In this document: in pieces, positions 18,029 through 27,532 of the stretch | How the letters are laid out: every line of letters begins with the position of its first letter | How positions within the stretch are numbered: the first letter of the stretch is position 1 | Assembly: GCA_001829005.1 (NCBI GenBank) | Contig: MIAG01000002.1 | Location: forward strand, 502,837-566,836 | Origin: Sphingobacteriia bacterium RIFOXYC2_FULL_35_18 | GTDB lineage: Bacteria > Bacteroidota > Bacteroidia > Chitinophagales > Chitinophagaceae | DNA: 64,000 nucleotides | Direction of reading: 5' to 3' | Made by a program: the position numbers and the translations under genes | The notes under the pieces: generated by a model | What the model saw: only the letters and a program-made list of their open reading frames with translations | Databases searched by the model: none | Told to the model about the DNA's origin: nothing

Positions 18029-19033
18029 ATGATTTTACAAGAACGAATTGAATTATTATGCCGTTTAGGCCAATATATCAACAGCAATAACGATGAATGG
18101 TTAGACACTAAAGAACGGGCTTTTAACCAAAATCAGTGGTTTGTGCCAGAGTTTATTGAGTCAGCCACCCAGAATATTGCCCAATATTTTCTGCAAGAAC
18201 AGCTTTTAAAAGACTGGGCGGCAAAATACAAAGTGTCGGAGGCCCTGATCCACCCACTACAAATAGGCATTGTAATGGCAGGAAATATACCCTTAGTAGG
18301 TTTTCACGATTTACTCTGTGTGTTTGTTTCCGGGCATTATGCTGTAGTAAAAGTTTCGTCTAAAGACGAAGTCTTGATGAAACACTTGGTCAAAAAAATG
18401 TACGAATGGGATGTAAGGGTACAGAACTGGATTTCTTTTGCAGATCGACTAAATGGGTTAGATGCATATATAGCCACAGGAAGCAATAATTCTAGCAGGT
18501 ATTTTGAATATTATTTTGGCAAATACCCACATATTATTCGAAGAAATAGAACATCTGTAGCGTTGCTCGATGGCTCAGAAAGCGCTGAAACATTGAGTTT
18601 GCTGGCAGATGATGTATTGCAGTATTTTGGTTTAGGTTGCAGAAATGTTACCCAAGTGTATGTTCCAAAAGACTTTGATTTTGTTCCATTATTGAATGCG
18701 CTGAAAAAATACCCGGATTTCATTGATTACCATAAATACAAACACAATTTCGATTACCATTTGGCCCTATTAATTATGGGGGGCAAATACTATATGAATA
18801 ACGACACCGTAATTCTAACCGAAAACACTTCCCCTTTTTCGCCGGTAAGTCAATTGCATTATAGTTTTTATACTAATCGAATAGAAATTTTAAACGATTT
18901 AAAAAAGGATGAGTCTATTCAATGTATTGTGGGATCTGGGCTGGTGCCTTTTGGAGGGGCTCAGCAACCACAATTAACCGACTATGCGGATGGAGTAGAT
19001 ACCATGGCCTTCTTAAAGGAACTTACAAAATGA
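18029..19033 (+). CDS. Acyl-CoA reductase (LuxC-like)
   Basis: Aldehyde-dehydrogenase-fold enzyme related to LuxC, which reduces acyl-CoA or acyl groups to aldehydes. The Cys in FGLGCRNVTQVYVP is the expected nucleophile; IGIVMAGNIPLVGFHD and NRTSVALLDG are typical of the family. The C-terminus PFGGAQQPQLTDYADGVDTMAFL also matches. 334 residues. It diverges from the ferredoxin gene across a 61-base gap, so the two may share regulation and possibly electron flow; that link is inferred. Confidence 0.85.
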   Translation: MILQERIELLCRLGQYINSNNDEWLDTKERAFNQNQWFVPEFIESATQNIAQYFLQEQLLKDWAAKYKVSEALIHPLQIGIVMAGNIPLVGFHDLLCVFVSGHYAVVKVSSKDEVLMKHLVKKMYEWDVRVQNWISFADRLNGLDAYIATGSNNSSRYFEYYFGKYPHIIRRNRTSVALLDGSESAETLSLLADDVLQYFGLGCRNVTQVYVPKDFDFVPLLNALKKYPDFIDYHKYKHNFDYHLALLIMGGKYYMNNDTVILTENTSPFSPVSQLHYSFYTNRIEILNDLKKDESIQCIVGSGLVPFGGAQQPQLTDYADGVDTMAFLKELTK

Positions 19034-19152
19034 CATTTTTTACCAAAACATTTGTTAAATGGTATTGTTGGAGAACTGTCAATTAAACAGCTTTGTTTAT
19101 TTGCTAAAGAAAGGCATGTAAATTGAGTAATTATTAAAAAACAATTGAGCAT

Positions 19153-20679
19153 ATGAATTGGAAAAATGGTTTAGTGATTGTGGGCATCAGCGCCACTACC
19201 GCCCTCGCCAGTGTGTGGGGCTACGGTAAATTCGTAGAGAACCAGCAAGATGGTGTTCAGGAACAAGGAAAACTTCCTGTTAACTATGCAGGATTTTTTG
19301 GAAGTCCTAATAACGCTGCAGTTGGTTCAATAGATTTTACTGCTGCAGCTACAACAGGAACGCCTGCAGTAGTGCATATTAAAACAAGAACAAAAGCCAA
19401 ACAGATCAGCAGCAACCAACGTCAACAAAGAAATCCCTTTGCAGACATGTTTGGAGACGATTTTGGTGATTTTTTTGGTGGGGGACCAAGGGTACAACCA
19501 GAACAACGAGCCAGTGGTAGTGGTGTCATCATTACCGAAGACGGCTATATCGTAACCAACAACCACGTGATTGATGGTGCAGACGAAATTAATGTGACCC
19601 TTGCGAATAAAAAATCTTACAAAGCCACTTTAGTAGGGCAAGATCCTAATAGTGATTTAGCGGTGATTAAAATTGAAGGAAAAGCATTCCCCTATATTGT
19701 ATATGGCAATAGCGATGAAGCAAAATTAGGCCAATGGGTATTGGCTATTGGTTATCCATTTAGTTTAGACGTAACAGTTACTGCTGGCATCATCAGTGCT
19801 AAAGCAAGATCTATAGACATCAACGGAAGACAGGGTGCAAATCCGGTTGAATCATTTATACAAACTGATGCAGCAGTAAATCCGGGCAATAGTGGTGGGG
19901 CTTTAATTAATACCAATGGAGAATTGGTAGGAATCAATTCTGCGATTGCATCCCCTACTGGCTCTTATGCAGGTTATTCTTATGCTATACCTGTAAATAT
20001 GGTGAAGAAAATAGTAACCGATATTGTAAAATTCGGTACCGTACAACGTGCATTTATTGGCATCAGTTATCCAAAAGAAAATTTAAACGACGAAGCTAAA
20101 CGTGAGTTAGAAAAGGAACTGGGTACTGCTTATAAAGAAGGTGAAGGTGTATTAATTACCGATACGCCTGCAGGTGGTGCAGCCGCAAGCGCTGGTTTAA
20201 AGAAAGGAGATATTATTACTAAAATTCAAGGAGTCGCTATTGCAACCGGACCTGAATTACAAGAGCAAGTAGCTCGATACAAACCAGGTGATAAAGTAAC
20301 CGTACAATACAAGCGTGCTGGAAAGGAAAACACCGTTACCATTACTTTAAAAAATAAAGCTGGCAATACGGATATCGTTAGAAACAGCAGCATCATAGAA
20401 AAGCTGGGAGGTGAATTAGTGAACCTAGATAAAAAAATTGCAGCTGCAAATGATGTACCCGGTGGTGTAGTTGTAAAAAAAGTAGGAAATGGATTATTAA
20501 GCAAGAGTAGAATGGAAGATGGTTTTGTAATTACCGGAATCAACGGTAAGGAAATTATCAATGTAGATGAACTGAAAATTGCTTTGGCTAATATTAAATC
20601 AGGTACCATCAGAATTGATGGATTCTATCCAGGATTTGAAGGAAGATATACTTATCCGCTTCAGGTTACAGAAGATTGA
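19153..20679 (+). CDS. degP: Do/HtrA-family periplasmic serine protease
   Basis: Trypsin-like S1C protease and chaperone of the cell envelope. The N-terminal hydrophobic segment (residues 6-24) is a signal or anchor sequence. The catalytic triad is His138 (TNNHV), Asp168 (NSDLAVI) and Ser247 (GNSGGAL). A Q-rich and DDFGDFFGG-rich linker precedes the protease domain. Two PDZ domains follow (about residues 285-375 and 410-500). 508 residues matches DegP/DegQ-type enzymes; which E. coli paralogue it matches cannot be decided. Monocistronic, with its own terminator. Confidence 0.93.
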   Translation: MNWKNGLVIVGISATTALASVWGYGKFVENQQDGVQEQGKLPVNYAGFFGSPNNAAVGSIDFTAAATTGTPAVVHIKTRTKAKQISSNQRQQRNPFADMFGDDFGDFFGGGPRVQPEQRASGSGVIITEDGYIVTNNHVIDGADEINVTLANKKSYKATLVGQDPNSDLAVIKIEGKAFPYIVYGNSDEAKLGQWVLAIGYPFSLDVTVTAGIISAKARSIDINGRQGANPVESFIQTDAAVNPGNSGGALINTNGELVGINSAIASPTGSYAGYSYAIPVNMVKKIVTDIVKFGTVQRAFIGISYPKENLNDEAKRELEKELGTAYKEGEGVLITDTPAGGAAASAGLKKGDIITKIQGVAIATGPELQEQVARYKPGDKVTVQYKRAGKENTVTITLKNKAGNTDIVRNSSIIEKLGGELVNLDKKIAAANDVPGGVVVKKVGNGLLSKSRMEDGFVITGINGKEIINVDELKIALANIKSGTIRIDGFYPGFEGRYTYPLQVTED

Positions 20680-20702
20680 TATTAAAGACGGAATATTTAT
20701 TT

Positions 20703-20737
20703 AAAAACCTTGCAACTAAATGTTGCAAGGTTTTTTT
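20703..20737 (+). terminator. Rho-independent terminator after the HtrA gene
   Basis: Stem AAAAACCTTGCAAC / GTTGCAAGGTTTTT with a 5-base loop and seven T. It also lies just past the convergent GH13 gene end. Confidence 0.88.
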
Positions 20738-20761
20738 GTGCTGATCTTTATAATGCCATTA

Positions 20762-22027
20762 TTATATTTTCTCATAAACCAAGTACTCACCTGCTTGCAA
20801 TTCAAATTCTTCTTTCTCATGAAAATGAAAAGATAAGCCAGAAAATATATTCTTGAATTCACCTTTCAGCCAATCGTGATGTACATGAATTTTCAGTCTA
20901 CTATGAGCCGAAACATTTAGCAATACCAACACAATATGATTTCCACTTCTTCTAAAAAACGCCATTAATTCATTGTCTTTATCTGATGGAAGTATAAAAG
21001 ATTCCCCTTTAAAAATAGCAGGATTATTGGCGCGCAAAAGCGTAAGCTTTTGATAAAAACCATGTAGTTGAATGGGATTGTTCCAGTCAATCAAATCTTT
21101 GTCAAAAAATTTCAAGCGTTTTTTGCTAGGACTTTCTTGACCACTATAGACCATTGGCATACCATGCCAAGTAAATGCAAAAACAGCCCAAGCTAATGCA
21201 GCTATTCCATATTTTTCATACTCCGTTCCATTCCAACTATTTTCATCATGATTAGAAGTGAAAAATAATTTGATAGCACCACGAGGATATTGCGAATACG
21301 CATGTAATACATTTCTAACCTCATGCATTGTGGTAAGCGCTTTTGCATACCTATCAGTTTCATGCATCCACCACCAAGAATAAGTAGCATCAAATACCTG
21401 GTGATAGTCTTGCACTTCACATTCTGCCAACCAAAACAATGGTTTAGTTAATTCACAACTTAATCTGGCTTGTTGCCAAAAATCAAGCGGAACCAAATGT
21501 GCCATATCGCACCTAAATCCATCAATATCAAAATCATTCACCCAATAACGCATTGCTTTAATTAATTCATGCCTCATTTCAGGCACTTCAAAATTTAAAT
21601 CAATCACATCATGCCAACCATTTTTTTCTGTGAAATTTCCATCAGCATCTGTCATCATCCAATCAGGATGATCAATGGTCCAATGATGATCCCAACCTGT
21701 ATGGTTAGCAACCCAATCTATAATTATTTTAAAACCCAATTCATGTGCACGTTGAATCAGTTGTTTAAAATCTGCCTTTGTTCCATATTCAGGGTTGATA
21801 TCAGTATAACTACTACATGCATAATAACTGCCTAAGCTTCCCTGCATCTTAAGTTTACTTATAGGCGTAATGGGCATTAACCACAATAAGTTTACTCCCA
21901 TCTCTTTTAAGCGTGGCAAATGTTCCGAAAATGCATTAAATGTTCCTTCAGGCGTATATTGACGAATATTTACTTCGTACATGGTGGCAGTGTGTGCCCA
22001 GGGTACTACATGAAAAGAGGACTTCAT
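20762..22027 (-). CDS. Alpha-amylase family glycoside hydrolase (GH13)
   Basis: TIM-barrel enzyme acting on alpha-glucans or related alpha-glucosides. Conserved GH13 regions are in order: DWVANHTGWDH (region I), GFRCDMAHL with the nucleophile Asp (region II), WLAECE with the acid/base Glu (region III) and TSNHDENSW with the third catalytic Asp (region IV). 421 residues with no signal peptide, so probably cytoplasmic. A short C-terminal beta domain is present. The gene lies 32 bases downstream of the sodium/solute symporter and is the last of a five-gene run, suggesting the transporter imports its substrate or product (inference). Confidence 0.9.
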   Translation of the reverse strand: MKSSFHVVPWAHTATMYEVNIRQYTPEGTFNAFSEHLPRLKEMGVNLLWLMPITPISKLKMQGSLGSYYACSSYTDINPEYGTKADFKQLIQRAHELGFKIIIDWVANHTGWDHHWTIDHPDWMMTDADGNFTEKNGWHDVIDLNFEVPEMRHELIKAMRYWVNDFDIDGFRCDMAHLVPLDFWQQARLSCELTKPLFWLAECEVQDYHQVFDATYSWWWMHETDRYAKALTTMHEVRNVLHAYSQYPRGAIKLFFTSNHDENSWNGTEYEKYGIAALAWAVFAFTWHGMPMVYSGQESPSKKRLKFFDKDLIDWNNPIQLHGFYQKLTLLRANNPAIFKGESFILPSDKDNELMAFFRRSGNHIVLVLLNVSAHSRLKIHVHHDWLKGEFKNIFSGLSFHFHEKEEFELQAGEYLVYEKI

Positions 22028-22059
22028 TTTTCTAATTATCTAAATAGGAAGATAAGTGA

Positions 22060-23766
22060 TTATCTTTTGAAAAAAGAAAAACATGCGCTTAACAATACAA
22101 CAATCAACGCACCAGCAACATTCAACCATAAAAATCCGAGTCCAATAATATTGTATTTATCTAAAAGGAATAACAAAATAACCAATAACTCTCCAATTAC
22201 TGCTGCCTTAAATACTGCAGTTCCCCCAATCTTCTTCATATAAAATGCAACCAGAAATATTCCCAATATTACTCCATAAAATAAAGAGCCTAATACATTT
22301 ACTGCTTCAATTAAACTTCCCATTCCAGTTGCAAACTGAGCGGTGATAATACAAAATACACCCCAATAAAAAGTATACCATTTAGACAGTCGATATTCTT
22401 TTAGGTCTTGCGCTACTGTATCGGCTAGTTTTTCTTTTTTAGTAAACCGTTGATGAAAATCTACCATGGTACAAGAAGCCAATGAATTGAGTGCAGCAGC
22501 AATTGACCCCCATGCTGCTAAGAAAATAATCGCAATTAATAATCCCACCAAACCACTAGGCAAAAAGTCTACTACGAAACGTAAGAATATATAGTTGGTA
22601 TCATTGGTATCTGAACCAGGCACTGCTTTTTTAATAACTGCTTTATACTCATTCTTGATCACCGTTAATTTGGCAGCACCGTTTGCAACGCTGTCTTTAA
22701 TGGCATCTGTAGGTTTTAGAACAAATAATTTACTATGGGCTTGTTGCGTAGCTTGTTGTTCATCAAATTGATATTTAATCTGAAGCAAGGAATCCTTGTA
22801 AGGTGTTTGCAATGCTTTTTCTTCCGCTGCTTTGTTAAAGAATATCGGAGATGGATTGAACTGATAAAAAGTGAACAACAATGCACCCAATAAAAGAATT
22901 AAAAATTGCATGGGAACTTTAACCAACCCATTCATTAATAATCCAATTTTGCTTTCTTGCTCCGACTTAGCGGTTAAATACCTGCCTACTTGAGACTGAT
23001 CTGTGCCAAAATAAGAGAGTGCCAAAAAGAAACCACCAATAATACCACTGATTAAATTATATCTGTCTTTCCAATCAAACCCATTTTCAGTAAACCCTGT
23101 GGTGATCACATTCATTTTCCCAGCAGCTCCACTCACCGCCAATGCTTCACTAAACCCAACATTCTCGGGCAAATTTGAAACAATTAAATACCCCGCAATA
23201 AACATCCCAATAAAAATGATGATCAATTGTAATTGTTGAGTATATGCCACTGCTTTGGCGCCCCCTGAAACAGTGTAAACGATCAACATACCCCCCATCA
23301 CAATATTGGTATAAAAAATATCCCATCCCATTAAAGAAGATAGAATAATGGAAGGAGCATAGATGCTGATTCCAGTTGAGAGTCCTCTAGATAAAAGAAA
23401 TAATGATGAAGTAAATACCCTAGTTTTTAAATCGAAACGTTGTTCTAAAAACTCATAAGCTGTAATCACTTTTAACTTGCTAAATAATGGAACGAAAGTG
23501 ATGCATAACACTACCATTGCTATGGGAATTCCAAAATAATATTGAACAAATCGCATTCCATCGGTAAACGCTTGACCTGGTGCAGAAAGAAAAGTAATTG
23601 CACTGGCCTGGGTACCCATTATACTTAATAATACAATATACCAAGGCATATTTCGATTACTCAAAAAATACCCTTCCATATCTTTACTGGTTCGGCTTTT
23701 GTATACGCCATAGGCTATTATGCCTGTAAGAGTAAGAATCAAAATAACCCAATCAGCTGTTCTCAT
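22060..23766 (-). CDS. Sodium:solute symporter (SSS family)
   Basis: 568-residue inner-membrane Na+-coupled transporter with about 13 hydrophobic segments. The family signature is visible around residues 165-185 (YTVSGGAKAVAYTQQLQ). A long polar segment of about 80 residues (around 315-395) between two helices is a predicted extracytoplasmic loop. The substrate is unknown; related proteins carry sugars, sialic acids or organic acids. Its ATG overlaps the stop of a 37-codon ORF by four bases (ATGA), which implies translational coupling, and the GH13 gene follows. Confidence 0.9.
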   Translation of the reverse strand: MRTADWVILILTLTGIIAYGVYKSRTSKDMEGYFLSNRNMPWYIVLLSIMGTQASAITFLSAPGQAFTDGMRFVQYYFGIPIAMVVLCITFVPLFSKLKVITAYEFLEQRFDLKTRVFTSSLFLLSRGLSTGISIYAPSIILSSLMGWDIFYTNIVMGGMLIVYTVSGGAKAVAYTQQLQLIIIFIGMFIAGYLIVSNLPENVGFSEALAVSGAAGKMNVITTGFTENGFDWKDRYNLISGIIGGFFLALSYFGTDQSQVGRYLTAKSEQESKIGLLMNGLVKVPMQFLILLLGALLFTFYQFNPSPIFFNKAAEEKALQTPYKDSLLQIKYQFDEQQATQQAHSKLFVLKPTDAIKDSVANGAAKLTVIKNEYKAVIKKAVPGSDTNDTNYIFLRFVVDFLPSGLVGLLIAIIFLAAWGSIAAALNSLASCTMVDFHQRFTKKEKLADTVAQDLKEYRLSKWYTFYWGVFCIITAQFATGMGSLIEAVNVLGSLFYGVILGIFLVAFYMKKIGGTAVFKAAVIGELLVILLFLLDKYNIIGLGFLWLNVAGALIVVLLSACFSFFKR

Positions 23767-23876
23767 TTAAAAAGATTTGTAAACCAATCAAAAAAAAGTA
23801 TTTGAACCAATAATATCAGTAGTACAAAAATGTACCAGCTTTTCCACGACTTAAATAAAGGTATTTTCTCTTTCAT
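23763..23876 (-). CDS. 37-aa single-pass membrane microprotein
   Basis: Small ORF starting MKEKIPLFKSWKSWYIF and continuing with a hydrophobic helix (about residues 14-28) and a short aromatic tail (DWFTNLFK). Its stop TGA overlaps the ATG of the symporter gene, and its own ATG overlaps the stop of the preceding 50-codon ORF, both as ATGA. The size, basic N-terminus and position directly before a transporter suggest a transporter accessory peptide. No family was recognised; the support is gene arrangement and coding-like composition only. Confidence 0.62.
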   Translation of the reverse strand: MKEKIPLFKSWKSWYIFVLLILLVQILFFDWFTNLFK

Positions 23877-24025
23877 CTTTTAGATTTAGAACTAAGTAAT
23901 CCACCTCCTAGTAGCCCCAACGCTAACCCTATTAACAACCCTGCTTTAACGTTTTTTAAAAATAAGCCAATGACCACTCCAATGATCACCAACATAAAAA
24001 AACTTATTTTTTTCCTTGGTTGCAT
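23873..24025 (-). CDS. 50-aa glycine-rich membrane microprotein
   Basis: Small ORF beginning MQPRKKISFFMLV, with two hydrophobic stretches (about residues 8-23 and 28-44, the second Gly/Leu-rich with GLLGGGLL) and a basic tail KSKR, so possibly a two-helix hairpin. It starts 3 bases after the stop of the PIG-L gene and ends in an ATGA overlap with the 37-codon ORF. The unbroken spacing PIG-L, 50 aa, 37 aa, symporter argues that it is translated. Function unknown. Confidence 0.6.
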   Translation of the reverse strand: MQPRKKISFFMLVIIGVVIGLFLKNVKAGLLIGLALGLLGGGLLSSKSKR

Positions 24026-24028
24026 AAA

Positions 24029-26572
24029 TTACTTATTGGGAGTCAATGATACCAAATTTGCAAGTAATTTGTAGCTACCTGTAACACCCGCAGGTAATTG
24101 TCTGAATAAAACTAAACTAACGTAAGTAAAATGCCCTTTACCATATTTTGTGGTTATTAAACTACCAGTTGTAGGTTTATCATTGGTATCATTCATTTGT
24201 AACAAAGTTTCATAGGGTGCTTTTACCGGCTCCATTTGATAAGTACTCCTTTCTTGTACCCAATTATCAAAATCTTTTTCTTCAATTTTATTGGGAAAAC
24301 TTAACATAGAGTGATTTGGTTGTAACATTTTAACGGGTGCTTTTTCTTCGGTCACACGAATATTAGACATGGCAAATTCATAAGGTCCTACTTTCACTCT
24401 TTTATTACCCACCAAGTTACTTTTCAAATACTGCACAATTAAATGCCCTCCATTTTGAATGTATCGATTTAATATTTCATTTTTATTGGTCAACCATTCA
24501 TGAATATTGTAAGCCCTTATCCCAACTACAATCACATCATAAGTTGCCAACTTAGCTTCCACAATATCCGACTCAGATAAAATATTAACCGAATGTCCGA
24601 GTTGTTGCAACGCCTCAGGTACTTTGTCTCCAGCACCAACAATATATCCTACCCGCTTTGGAATAGACAAAATAGGCTCGTCAATTACCCTTGCTTGATC
24701 TTTATCCAAGTAATTAATTGATGGTATATGGTCGTATTTTATGGTTTTAAGTAGTTGATCGAAAGCATATGTTTTTCCATTTAGTTGAAACTTTAATTCA
24801 GCATATATTGTTGCGGGCTTTTGCCTTCCTAAAGCATCTTTTAATTGGATCATGTAAGGGTAAATACTACCTGTGCCAAAACTCAGAATGGTATCTTTTG
24901 AATACAAGTATTTTCCAGCTTCTTTCAAACTAATAGTAACTGGAAGTTCTGTAGCAGTAAAATTGGCTTTAAACTGTAATAACAATCCAGTTGAAGAAAG
25001 ATTTTTTTTGTTGGGAGTTTGAACATTTGTCAACAATACATTTTTATCTAATGCTACAACCACTCGAGGAATAACATTCAATGGTTGAAAAATTTCACCC
25101 CGAACTAAATCAATATATTTGTATTGTATGGGCTTATTTACTACTAACTCCATTCCATTTAAAGTAAAAGTGAATTGTGCAGTAAAAGGTGGCGGTGAAT
25201 TCGCTCCTCCAATGAATTGGTAATTGGTTACATCAAAAGTACCCATATCCTTCATTGGAGCTGCCAACCAATATGGCTGAGAAACAGGCTGATCTAAAGA
25301 AACCTGACCAACATAATTAATGGTATAATTAATATTGTTTTGCAACAGCTTATTAATGCTGGTGTCGTATTCAACGCTATTGGTTGTGTACACTTGTATT
25401 TTGTTCAACTGTACAGGAGCTTCACTTCTTTTGTTTACTAAAAATTGGATTCCCAACTTTTCACCTGGAATAGCATATTCTGCTTCCGTTGTTGCTTCAA
25501 CTACTATTCCAGCACAGGCTAGTAAAAGCGATTCTATTTCTTTCAGTTTTTGTTCTTTCCAAATTCCACCATAAGAAAGTGCTTTTATTTGTTTGTATAA
25601 CTTAATTAAATCATTAATTGATTGCGAAGGTTGAATAAAATTATATTGATGTATTATTTGCTGGATTGATTGCTCAATGGCTTTACCAGCAAAAGGAATA
25701 CGACTCCAATCAGTTGTAATCCCATCCATTAAACTTGTTTTTGCAGTATCGCCAGCAATTGTAGTGAAGTATTCAAACACTGGCCCCTTTCTTCTTGGTC
25801 TGCCTTCGCCTTGACTTTTATGCATGCTTCTAGCTTCCCCTCCAACTTCGCCGTAACTTTGTCCTAAGAATGGGTTGTAAACACCCGCATCTATTTTCAG
25901 TTGATTTTCGCTGGTAGTATTGGCACCTCCGAAATTAAACGTATTCCAAACTAACCTTTTGGCTTGCCAAACAAACACTCCTTGTTTTAATTGTTCAGGA
26001 AATTGGTTGGGGTCTGCAGCTGCAGTAAAAGCTTCAATAGATAGAACTGCTGAAGAAGTATGGTGTCCATGACCAGCTCTTGCATCAGGTGGGAATCGAT
26101 TTACAATAATATCAGGTTGAAATTTTCGAATAACCCAAACCATATCTGCTAATACTTTTCTTCTATCCCAATATTGAAGTGTTTCATTGGCTGTTTTACT
26201 AAATCCAAATTCATAGGCACTGGTGAAATATTGTTCAGCGCCATCAATTTGTCGGGCAGCTAATAATTCTTGTGTTCTAATCAACCCCAATTCAACACCT
26301 TGCTCAGGGCCAATTAAATTTTGGCCACCATCTCCTCTTGTTAAACTCAAATAAGCTGTTCTATATTTTTTCTCTCTTGCCAAATAAGGAAGTAAACTAT
26401 TGTTTTCGTCGTCAGGATGAGCAGCAATGTATAGTACACTTCCTAATACTTGCAGTTTTTGCAACTGTTGAAAAATGGCAGCACTTCCATTTAGTTCTGG
26501 ATTTTGCGCTTTTAATTGTGTTGGAACTAGAACCATAAGTTCAAGAAAAAAGAGCGCAATTAATGAACGCAT
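24029..26572 (-). CDS. Exported PIG-L family deacetylase with large C-terminal region
   Basis: Zinc-dependent N-acetyl-sugar deacetylase of the PIG-L/LmbE superfamily. A signal peptide (MRSLIALFF to LKAQ) precedes the PIG-L domain (about residues 40-260), with the zinc motif AHPDDE and the downstream HGHH. Some 550 further residues contain beta-rich modules and a glutamine-amidotransferase-like segment (VIVVGIRAYNIHEWL, GGHLIVQYL). About 847 residues is far longer than single-domain LmbE enzymes but typical of Bacteroidota exported forms. The start at 26572 gives the best signal peptide; other ATGs lie at 26590 and 26596. First gene of the run with the two microproteins, the symporter and the GH13 enzyme. 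Confidence 0.85.
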   Translation of the reverse strand: MRSLIALFFLELMVLVPTQLKAQNPELNGSAAIFQQLQKLQVLGSVLYIAAHPDDENNSLLPYLAREKKYRTAYLSLTRGDGGQNLIGPEQGVELGLIRTQELLAARQIDGAEQYFTSAYEFGFSKTANETLQYWDRRKVLADMVWVIRKFQPDIIVNRFPPDARAGHGHHTSSAVLSIEAFTAAADPNQFPEQLKQGVFVWQAKRLVWNTFNFGGANTTSENQLKIDAGVYNPFLGQSYGEVGGEARSMHKSQGEGRPRRKGPVFEYFTTIAGDTAKTSLMDGITTDWSRIPFAGKAIEQSIQQIIHQYNFIQPSQSINDLIKLYKQIKALSYGGIWKEQKLKEIESLLLACAGIVVEATTEAEYAIPGEKLGIQFLVNKRSEAPVQLNKIQVYTTNSVEYDTSINKLLQNNINYTINYVGQVSLDQPVSQPYWLAAPMKDMGTFDVTNYQFIGGANSPPPFTAQFTFTLNGMELVVNKPIQYKYIDLVRGEIFQPLNVIPRVVVALDKNVLLTNVQTPNKKNLSSTGLLLQFKANFTATELPVTISLKEAGKYLYSKDTILSFGTGSIYPYMIQLKDALGRQKPATIYAELKFQLNGKTYAFDQLLKTIKYDHIPSINYLDKDQARVIDEPILSIPKRVGYIVGAGDKVPEALQQLGHSVNILSESDIVEAKLATYDVIVVGIRAYNIHEWLTNKNEILNRYIQNGGHLIVQYLKSNLVGNKRVKVGPYEFAMSNIRVTEEKAPVKMLQPNHSMLSFPNKIEEKDFDNWVQERSTYQMEPVKAPYETLLQMNDTNDKPTTGSLITTKYGKGHFTYVSLVLFRQLPAGVTGSYKLLANLVSLTPNK

Positions 26573-26718
26573 TGCAGTATTAATTAGCATATTCAAGCAT
26601 TTATCGTTTTAACGAAGATAGCTATAGTTGGCGTTGTCGGTTTTACCATTCAAAAAAAACATGATGAGTATCATACCCAGCAATATATCTACTCATATTT
26701 AACAAAAAATGGCGGAAA

Positions 26719-26726
26719 TAACTTTG
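26719..26726 (+). promoter_or_regulatory. Bacteroidota -7 promoter element upstream of the beta-barrel gene
   Basis: TAACTTTG fits the TAnnTTTG consensus of Bacteroidota housekeeping promoters and lies 18 bases before the ATG. No clear TTTG-type -33 box is visible at the right distance. Confidence 0.4.
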
Positions 26727-26744
26727 CTTAAAATTTAAAGAAAT

Positions 26745-27377
26745 ATGAAAAAGATTATTGCAGTCACATTGTTTGCAGCATTGAGTTTTTCAGCTAATGC
26801 ACAGAAAAAAGGATTACAAGGCACCACATTTGCCACTTCTCAATTTGGATACACCCAAACTAAAACGGGCACTACTAAGAGTACAAATTTCACCTTATTG
26901 CCAATTATTGGAACATTTGTTTCTCCGTCGGTTGCTATTGGTGCAGGAATTGGAACCGTCAATATCAAATCGGTGAATGGCGCAACAACAACGGCTAATA
27001 CTGGATTATTCGTATTCCAACCATTGGTTAGAAAATATTGGAATGTAGCAGGCAGTATGTACTTTTTTGGTCAATTGGCTGCTCCCATTATCAGTGGAAA
27101 AGAAAAACAAAGTGAATTAAAAGTAAGTCAGTTTGGCTTGGCAGCTTCTGGGGGTTTAGATATGATTTTAGGCAAACATTTTAGTGTTGAGTTTTCTTAT
27201 AATCTGGCCAACTTCTCAATAACCACTTTAACGCCTAAAACTGGAAATAAAACAACTATTACCGACTTCTCATTAGCACATGTTGCCAATGTAGAGAATG
27301 TGTATAACAGCGCATTAGGCGGTAGTAATCCAACCCTAACTACTCCTTTGTCTTTTGGCTTCAAATTTTTGTTTTAG
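26745..27377 (+). CDS. Outer-membrane beta-barrel protein
   Basis: 210-residue exported protein: signal peptide residues 1-19 (MKKIIAVTLFAALSFSANAQ), then alternating-polarity strands with glycine turns and a C-terminal FGFKFLF ending, the usual barrel closure. It resembles the small 8-strand OmpA-like or porin-family barrels of Bacteroidota. No enzymatic motif. Single gene with its own promoter-like element and terminator. Confidence 0.82.
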   Translation: MKKIIAVTLFAALSFSANAQKKGLQGTTFATSQFGYTQTKTGTTKSTNFTLLPIIGTFVSPSVAIGAGIGTVNIKSVNGATTTANTGLFVFQPLVRKYWNVAGSMYFFGQLAAPIISGKEKQSELKVSQFGLAASGGLDMILGKHFSVEFSYNLANFSITTLTPKTGNKTTITDFSLAHVANVENVYNSALGGSNPTLTTPLSFGFKFLF

Positions 27378-27401
27378 TTTATTTGCAATCAATAACACCA
27401 G

Positions 27402-27430
27402 ACCGGTCAATTTTTATTGGCCGGTTTTTT
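27402..27430 (+). terminator. Rho-independent terminator after the beta-barrel gene
   Basis: Stem ACCGGTCAAT / ATTGGCCGGT (one G-T pair) followed by TTTTTTT. Confidence 0.8.
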
Positions 27431-27532
27431 TATTTTAAAAGGTCTTGCCAATATGCAACAACCCATCAACAAAATGGCTCTTCTATCTGTAAACATGGTT
27501 AATTTGCACAAGAACCCAATAACTTATACTTA

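Noticed and set aside
17968..18108. 47-codon N-terminal extension of the ferredoxin
   Set aside because: It overlaps the start of the divergent acyl-CoA reductase gene and has no family support; M at 17967 fits the ferredoxin start.
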